A stretch of DNA of 64,000 nt from positions 114,489 through 178,488 of the forward strand of contig CALYOP010000006.1 in NCBI GenBank assembly GCA_945266285.1, in the 5' to 3' direction. Below the pieces are notes generated by a model. That model was not told the DNA's origin and made no database searches. It saw only the letters and a list, made by a program, of their open reading frames with translations. Position 1 is the stretch's first letter; every line of letters starts with the position of its first letter. The stretch is from an uncultured Commensalibacter sp. (GTDB taxonomy: Bacteria > Pseudomonadota > Alphaproteobacteria > Acetobacterales > Acetobacteraceae). Positions 59,298-64,000 of the stretch are shown here, piece after piece. The position numbers and the translations under genes were made by a program.

Positions 59298-60752
59298 TTA
59301 AAAAAGAACATGGGTTTTTAAACCTAAAATCGCGCCATCATTATATGCTTTTCGTGTTGCCGCAATATGATGAAAATATTCGAAAACCGGTTGAACCATA
59401 ATTCCACGATAAAGAACAAAACCATAATTGGCTTCGAATATCATAGCATTACTTTGTACTCCTGGAGCTCCATTTAAAATAGAGAATTGCCCATGCACCA
59501 TGTCCTGTCCATGATTGATCTGATATTGTTGTGCACGACTTAAACCGCGAGGAACCGTATAATAGGTCATCATCAATCCGAATTGATCGATTGGACGTTT
59601 TTTCCAGAATCCTCGATCTAATATCCCAAAGTTATAAAAGTCCTTATATGTCGAAGTCGTCGGTGAATCATGTCCCCAATTGGCCAGCACATATAACCCA
59701 TGATCGGTAGCACTATCATTGCGATATACCATCTGATCAATTTGCAACCAGAACTGTGTTCGATAATCTTTTTTGCCTGTTCCAGTTGCTTTCCCAGACC
59801 ATGTCGCAAATTTGCTTGTATCGAAACCGCCCCCTATTTTGATATGACCATTTAAATGATCCTTACCAAATTCTGGGGCATAACCAAATTCCCATGGAAT
59901 ATAAGCACCGGTAGATTTTCCATTTCCCCAATCCCAACCAGTCCTTCCCCCTTGTGGCCAAGGTATACTTTGATAACCACCAATCTGAAAATAGCTTTCC
60001 TTAGTAGGTCTGACCAATATTCTTCCGCCCCATACTGATCCAGGCCAATCCGAAAACCCTTGTTGTGATTGAACACTTCGTGGGTGACCACATGTTGCCA
60101 GAACCATAAATTGGCAATTCATGGGACTATGAGAAAAATCATCACCCGTACTTATACGACCACCTTTGATTTCAAAACGGTCATTAAATAAATGTTCCTC
60201 AAAATACAGGTCATACATACGAATAAATCGTGAATAACCCCCACCATAGACTTCCTGGGCTTGTATTTGTGAATCACCCAGATAGTCAGCACTTGCATTT
60301 CTTCCTGAACGATGTAAGAAATTCGCATGCGTTGAAAATCCTTTGACCCCTGCGATTTTTTCCCAGTCCATGTCAAATGTAAGCGCAAATTGTTGCGTAT
60401 AATCAACGCCTTTCTTACGTCCACCACGAACAACACCTGCGGTTTCAGTTACCCAGTCAAACCCCATATTCAACCCATGTTTATTGAGATATTTATTGAC
60501 ATCAGCCAATAATAACTCACTACCTGGGTCATCTGCTTTAACCTTCTGATCAGCAAACTGCGATTTACCGATGATCTGCGCATCGTAAAGTTTTTCAGCC
60601 TGCATATTGTTAGGGGTAATGATTGTTTGCTTTTTCTGTAATTCTTCTGCGTGAGCAGGTTGAATTTCTAAAACACCATACAGAAGGCATGAAGATGATA
60701 ATAATAAAACTGTTTTTCTAACTAATTGAAAATAGATCGTATCTTTAATCAT
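59298..60752 (-). CDS. oprB: OprB-family carbohydrate-selective porin
   Basis: An outer-membrane 16-strand porin for sugars. The 484-residue protein has a signal peptide ending QPAHA, then a polar stretch, and beta-barrel sequence from about residue 100. GFDWVTETAGVVRGGRKKG and HANFLHRSGRNAS are typical for OprB, as is QPVFEYFHHIAA at the end. Acetic acid bacteria usually carry several such porins. It is a single gene on the minus strand, downstream of the putrescine genes but separated by 286 bp. Confidence 0.9.
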   Translation of the reverse strand: MIKDTIYFQLVRKTVLLLSSSCLLYGVLEIQPAHAEELQKKQTIITPNNMQAEKLYDAQIIGKSQFADQKVKADDPGSELLLADVNKYLNKHGLNMGFDWVTETAGVVRGGRKKGVDYTQQFALTFDMDWEKIAGVKGFSTHANFLHRSGRNASADYLGDSQIQAQEVYGGGYSRFIRMYDLYFEEHLFNDRFEIKGGRISTGDDFSHSPMNCQFMVLATCGHPRSVQSQQGFSDWPGSVWGGRILVRPTKESYFQIGGYQSIPWPQGGRTGWDWGNGKSTGAYIPWEFGYAPEFGKDHLNGHIKIGGGFDTSKFATWSGKATGTGKKDYRTQFWLQIDQMVYRNDSATDHGLYVLANWGHDSPTTSTYKDFYNFGILDRGFWKKRPIDQFGLMMTYYTVPRGLSRAQQYQINHGQDMVHGQFSILNGAPGVQSNAMIFEANYGFVLYRGIMVQPVFEYFHHIAATRKAYNDGAILGLKTHVLF

Positions 60753-61038
60753 AAAATCCTTTAAATGTTAATCAAACAAGCCCATTCTGTCATATTTCAA
60801 GCCAAATGAAATAAGCATCATTGTTTTGAATGGGTATTTGTTAATAAAAGATTATAATTTTATTTAAAGATAAAATAATACACAATAAGTGCGACTATTT
60901 CAATTAAAGAACTTACCTTTAATATTGAAAGACTTTCGTTACATCATCAAGTTTTTCAGTCTACACAATTCTGATAGAATGTAGGTAACAATATTCATAA
61001 TAAAATAACAATATTGCTACCTACAAAGTTTCGTTTTA
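60753..61038. other. Intergenic region with long hairpin
   Basis: The 286 AT-rich bases hold the oprB promoter and a strong hairpin at 60980-61025, listed separately. No gene is seen. Confidence 0.5.
60980..61025 (-). terminator. 16-bp hairpin after the puuB-like gene
   Basis: TGTAGGTAACAATATT (60980-60995) and AATATTGCTACCTACA (61010-61025) form a 16-pair stem with a 14-base loop. The single imperfection is a G-U wobble in minus-strand RNA and an A-C mismatch in plus-strand RNA, so it is built for the minus transcript. It starts 13 bp past the oxidoreductase stop. There is no T tract, so it may attenuate, block decay, or act with Rho. Confidence 0.6.
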
Positions 61039-62478
61039 TTAAAAAGAAATCATTTTCCCTGGGGTAATTATATTACCAATACTTAACAATGATTTTGCCA
61101 AAGGTATTGCCAAAGGAGAAAGTTGTCTCCCTAGCAAAATTGAACGATGCTCAATAGAGGTTAGCATTTCAAAATCATCATTATTTTTCAGAATATCATC
61201 CCGGATCGCCTTACCAATACGAACCGTTTGGGCAATACCATGCCCGCTCCAACCATGAACGGCATAAATAGGTGTCGTTTCCCCTATTTTGCGGCAATCT
61301 ACGGCCCCGTTTAACGTTAAATCGGTCGTTCCACTCCATACGAAATCAAATTTGATATCATCCCGATGTGAAAAAACAGCCTTTAGCCGTCCAGTTAAAT
61401 ATTCATTAACCTTTTCTTGATTCCATCGCATCCCGGTTCCTTGACCACCAAATAATATGCGTTCTTTTCGAACCGGTCGGAAATAATCAATTTGTAATTG
61501 GGTATCATATATTGGATAAAGCGAAGGTAACAAACTCTTATGTCCACCTTCAATAGGATGCGTAACCCCCACATAAGAATAAAAGGGAATAGTAGAGTTA
61601 ATATCGGATAAAAGCTTGAAAGTTGCATGGTGAACAGCTAATATTACTCCCTTTTTTGCAAGAACTGTTCCCTGCGCTGTTCGTACAAGAACACCTTTTG
61701 GTGTTTCATCAATATGCAATACTTCCGCATTTTCATAAATTGAACCACCATTTTTAATAAAGCCATAGGCCATACCACGTGCTAAAGCCAAAGGATGCAC
61801 TTGTCCACCAATCGCATCTAATGCACCACCAGAATAGAGATCAGATTTGACATGTTCCTTGATTTCATATGGACCTAATATGCTGACACTTTCATCGCCC
61901 AAATGTTTTCTTGCATCTGCACCTTGTGTTAAAGCACTAAGGTGACCTGGATGAATGGCTGCTGTTAAATGGCCTCGGTGCATATCCAATTCCAGCGCAT
62001 AACGTTCGCCAATAGATTTGATCAGATCCATTGATTCTACAGAAGTAAACCGCCACAATCGGCAAGCTTCATCGTAACTAAAATTTTCAATAATCGATTC
62101 CGCTTCCCAACGAGCGAGCCCAGGCGTTAACTGTCCTCCATTTCGACCAGAAGCTGCAGAGCCGATTCGATTTTTTTCTAGCAATATCGTATCGACATTT
62201 GATTCCGACAAATGAAGTGCCGTGGAAACTCCAAGCAGTCCGCCCCCAATAACAACAATATCACATTCCAAATCGTGTTGAAGTTCTGGAAAACCTGTCC
62301 AAGGAGAAAGAGAGGCTTCATAATAATTAGCAGGACGATCAATATCTGGTTTGACTGTATTTGTATTGCTATCGACCCAGTTCCAATCTTCTTGATTATT
62401 GTAATCTTGGGTTTGCATAAAGCAAACGTCATCCTTTAAAACTGGTTTTTCAATTTTTTGTTCATTAACCATTCTCAA
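61039..62478 (-). CDS. FAD-dependent amine oxidoreductase, PuuB-like
   Basis: A 479-residue D-amino-acid-oxidase-fold flavoprotein resembling gamma-glutamylputrescine oxidase PuuB. An N-terminal extension of about 75 residues precedes the FAD motif IVVIGGGLLGVSTALHL. The GSAASGRNGGQLTPGL segment and the end HGWSGHGIAQTVRIGKAI are typical. The substrate is inferred from the upstream PuuP-like importer 16 bp away. Without PuuA, PuuC or PuuD in view the pathway is not certain, and a related amine could be the substrate. Confidence 0.82.
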   Translation of the reverse strand: MRMVNEQKIEKPVLKDDVCFMQTQDYNNQEDWNWVDSNTNTVKPDIDRPANYYEASLSPWTGFPELQHDLECDIVVIGGGLLGVSTALHLSESNVDTILLEKNRIGSAASGRNGGQLTPGLARWEAESIIENFSYDEACRLWRFTSVESMDLIKSIGERYALELDMHRGHLTAAIHPGHLSALTQGADARKHLGDESVSILGPYEIKEHVKSDLYSGGALDAIGGQVHPLALARGMAYGFIKNGGSIYENAEVLHIDETPKGVLVRTAQGTVLAKKGVILAVHHATFKLLSDINSTIPFYSYVGVTHPIEGGHKSLLPSLYPIYDTQLQIDYFRPVRKERILFGGQGTGMRWNQEKVNEYLTGRLKAVFSHRDDIKFDFVWSGTTDLTLNGAVDCRKIGETTPIYAVHGWSGHGIAQTVRIGKAIRDDILKNNDDFEMLTSIEHRSILLGRQLSPLAIPLAKSLLSIGNIITPGKMISF

Positions 62479-62494
62479 ACCTCAACACCTAACT

Positions 62495-63835
62495 TCACTT
62501 CGACAACATTTTTTGCTTGTAGATAAATTTTTTACGCGTCTTACAGTATATTAGATAAATAATACCAACGATTGACCAAGAAGTTCCTAACAAAAAGGAA
62601 TCTTCTTCTAAATTGCACCACATAATACCAACCGTAAAAAGTCCCAATAACGGTAAAAAAATATTCATGGTGAAAGCTTTTGGACTTCGAAAATCTTTTC
62701 CTTTAAAGAAGTACAGTATAAATACAGAGATATTTACTGCACTAAAAGCGATCATAGCACCAAAGCTAACCAAAGAAACAGCAGTATCTAATTGGAAAAA
62801 CACCGCGCTTAATGATACAAAGCCAATAAATAATACACAAAACAAAGGTGTGTTATATTTTGGATGGATATATTGGAATATTTTCCCCGGTATCATTTCA
62901 TTTTTGCACATACTATATAATAGTCTGGCCGCGCTGGCATGAGATGCCAAAGCAGATGCAAAAGTATTAATCAAAATCGCAATAAGAAAAATAGACTGAA
63001 ACAGTCTTCCACCAACATAAAGCACAATTTCAGGCATTGCTTTTGTAGGATTCTTGAACTGAATATTGGTAGGATAATATAATTGGATATACCAAGCAGA
63101 AATAAAGAATATCGTTCCACCAATTAAAACGGTTAATATAATCGCGCGTGGAATGGTTTTCTTAGGTTCTCTCGTTTCATTGGAGAGCGTTGTAACCGCA
63201 TCAAATCCTAAAAAAGAAAAACATAATACCGCTGCACCACTTACTAATGGAATAAAACTATAATCGCCATTAATTAATGGTCTGAAAGTAAATATATATC
63301 CCGGCCCGTGTAATAAAGTTAAATCACGAATAACTAAATATATAAAAACGATAGTTAATAATACGGGAACACCAACAAATATAAAATTTAAATTCGCAAT
63401 TAGTGAAATATTTTTACAGTTAAGATAGGTAACCAACATGGTATACAAGGTAATCGATATCCATACTGGAACCATTGGAAATAAAGCTTCTAGATAAATC
63501 CCTGAAAGTAGGGAATTAATCATTGGCAATAGAAGATAATCAAGCAGTGTTCCCCACCCAACGATAAACCCGCTTGCTCTACCACATATATTCTCCGTAT
63601 AAGCATATGCTGAACTGGAATTGGGATATAGTATGGAAAGTCTGCTATAACTAAACGCAGTCAAAAGTATAGAAAGTAAAGCAAAGATATAAGTTAATGG
63701 GACACGCCCATGGGTAACACCAGAAACAATACCAAATGTATCAAACACCGTCATCGGTGTCATATAGGCAATGCCAATAACAACAACCTGCCACAAAGAT
63801 AATTGATGATTGGTCTTAACTAACTCATTCTGCAT
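62495..63835 (-). CDS. APC-family permease, putrescine importer PuuP-like
   Basis: A 446-residue amino acid/polyamine permease with about twelve membrane helices. The N-terminus LWQVVVIGIAYMTPMTVFDTFGIVSGVTHGRVP closely follows E. coli PuuP, as does GWGTLLDYLLLPMINSLLSGIYLE. It is the first gene of the pair with the FAD oxidoreductase. It probably imports putrescine or a related amine across the inner membrane. The end of the protein is polar and basic. Confidence 0.85.
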   Translation of the reverse strand: MQNELVKTNHQLSLWQVVVIGIAYMTPMTVFDTFGIVSGVTHGRVPLTYIFALLSILLTAFSYSRLSILYPNSSSAYAYTENICGRASGFIVGWGTLLDYLLLPMINSLLSGIYLEALFPMVPVWISITLYTMLVTYLNCKNISLIANLNFIFVGVPVLLTIVFIYLVIRDLTLLHGPGYIFTFRPLINGDYSFIPLVSGAAVLCFSFLGFDAVTTLSNETREPKKTIPRAIILTVLIGGTIFFISAWYIQLYYPTNIQFKNPTKAMPEIVLYVGGRLFQSIFLIAILINTFASALASHASAARLLYSMCKNEMIPGKIFQYIHPKYNTPLFCVLFIGFVSLSAVFFQLDTAVSLVSFGAMIAFSAVNISVFILYFFKGKDFRSPKAFTMNIFLPLLGLFTVGIMWCNLEEDSFLLGTSWSIVGIIYLIYCKTRKKFIYKQKMLSK

Positions 63836-63976
63836 TATCCCCCTTTCACTACTAAATATTGTTACGAACCCTTAAATCATTAGCTGAAACATTATAGCAG
63901 GGATAATTACTATTACGTGATAAATATACGTATTGAAAATAGTATTATTAATAATATCGTTTAATTGGGAAGTGTT

Positions 63977-64000
63977 ATGGGTGGATTATTTTGTAGTGAT
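63977..64000 (+). CDS. Possible start of a further gene, cut by the window edge
   Basis: ATG at 63977 with GGGAAG a few bases upstream opens eight codons (MGGLFCSD) to the window end. It would be divergent from the permease gene. Too little sequence is present to identify it. Confidence 0.3.

Overview
This window is a chromosomal segment of an AT-rich alphaproteobacterium, most likely an acetic acid bacterium (Acetobacteraceae, Commensalibacter-like). The grounds are a GcrA cell-cycle regulator, a single-cysteine DksA, a bactofilin, alphaproteobacterial-type AddAB, an F1-only ATP synthase operon, an OprB-type sugar porin and a hopanoid module that includes the BHT-cyclitol-ether genes hpnI/J/K. 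The genus is inferred from family resemblance and AT-richness, since no database search was possible. Genes are tightly packed, often with 1-4 bp overlaps. I saw no insertion sequence, prophage, CRISPR array or rRNA.

Layout. 1-3.1 kb: late cobalamin genes (3' end of cobB, cobT, cobS, convergent cobC). 3.1-5 kb: a 50-residue membrane protein and the spermidine pair speD-speE. 5.3-8.3 kb: dksA, panC, a DUF2272 lipoprotein and a rhodanese. 8.4-11.2 kb: an OmpR/EnvZ-like two-component pair and a DedA-like membrane protein. 11.2-14.3 kb: a TPR lipoprotein-like export protein, ispE and a small unknown. 14.4-18.6 kb: a degenerate uracil-DNA glycosylase, a lytic transglycosylase and a CorC/HlyC membrane protein. 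18.8-26.7 kb: hopanoid genes, with hpnH divergent from dxs-hpnM-hpnI-hpnJ-hpnK. 26.8-34.3 kb: tsaE-addB-addA, followed by trxA. 34.6-35.8 kb: an Asn/Gly-rich repeat protein of unknown function. 36-41.9 kb: ferredoxin-NADP reductase, alanine racemase, an Asr-like His/Lys/Ala-rich exported protein, typA and a PfkB-family kinase. 42.1-46.2 kb: bactofilin, gcrA, rnd, a GT32-type glycosyltransferase and queF. 46.2-51.2 kb: atpHAGDC. 51.5-52.8 kb: tRNA-Gly, tRNA-Trp, secE and nusG. 52.8-56.6 kb: pqiABC. 56.8-59.2 kb: tRNA-Thr, a VOC protein, UdgX and a small lipoprotein. 59.3-63.8 kb: an OprB porin and a putrescine importer/oxidase pair. The start of one more gene may lie at the right edge.

How the genes work together. 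Dxs and IspE feed isoprenoid precursors, and the hpn genes turn hopene into bacteriohopanetetrol and its cyclitol ether. PqiABC, the DedA-like protein, OprB, the lytic transglycosylase and the Asr-like protein also serve the envelope. Spermidine is made by SpeDE while a PuuP/PuuB-like pair probably imports and oxidises putrescine. AddAB, UdgX and the degenerate UDG concern DNA repair. Most of the window is core genome. The least explained items are the repeat protein at 34.6 kb, the 50-residue membrane protein at 3.1 kb, the small unknown at 11.2 kb, the degenerate UDG at 14.4 kb and several well-formed inverted repeats.
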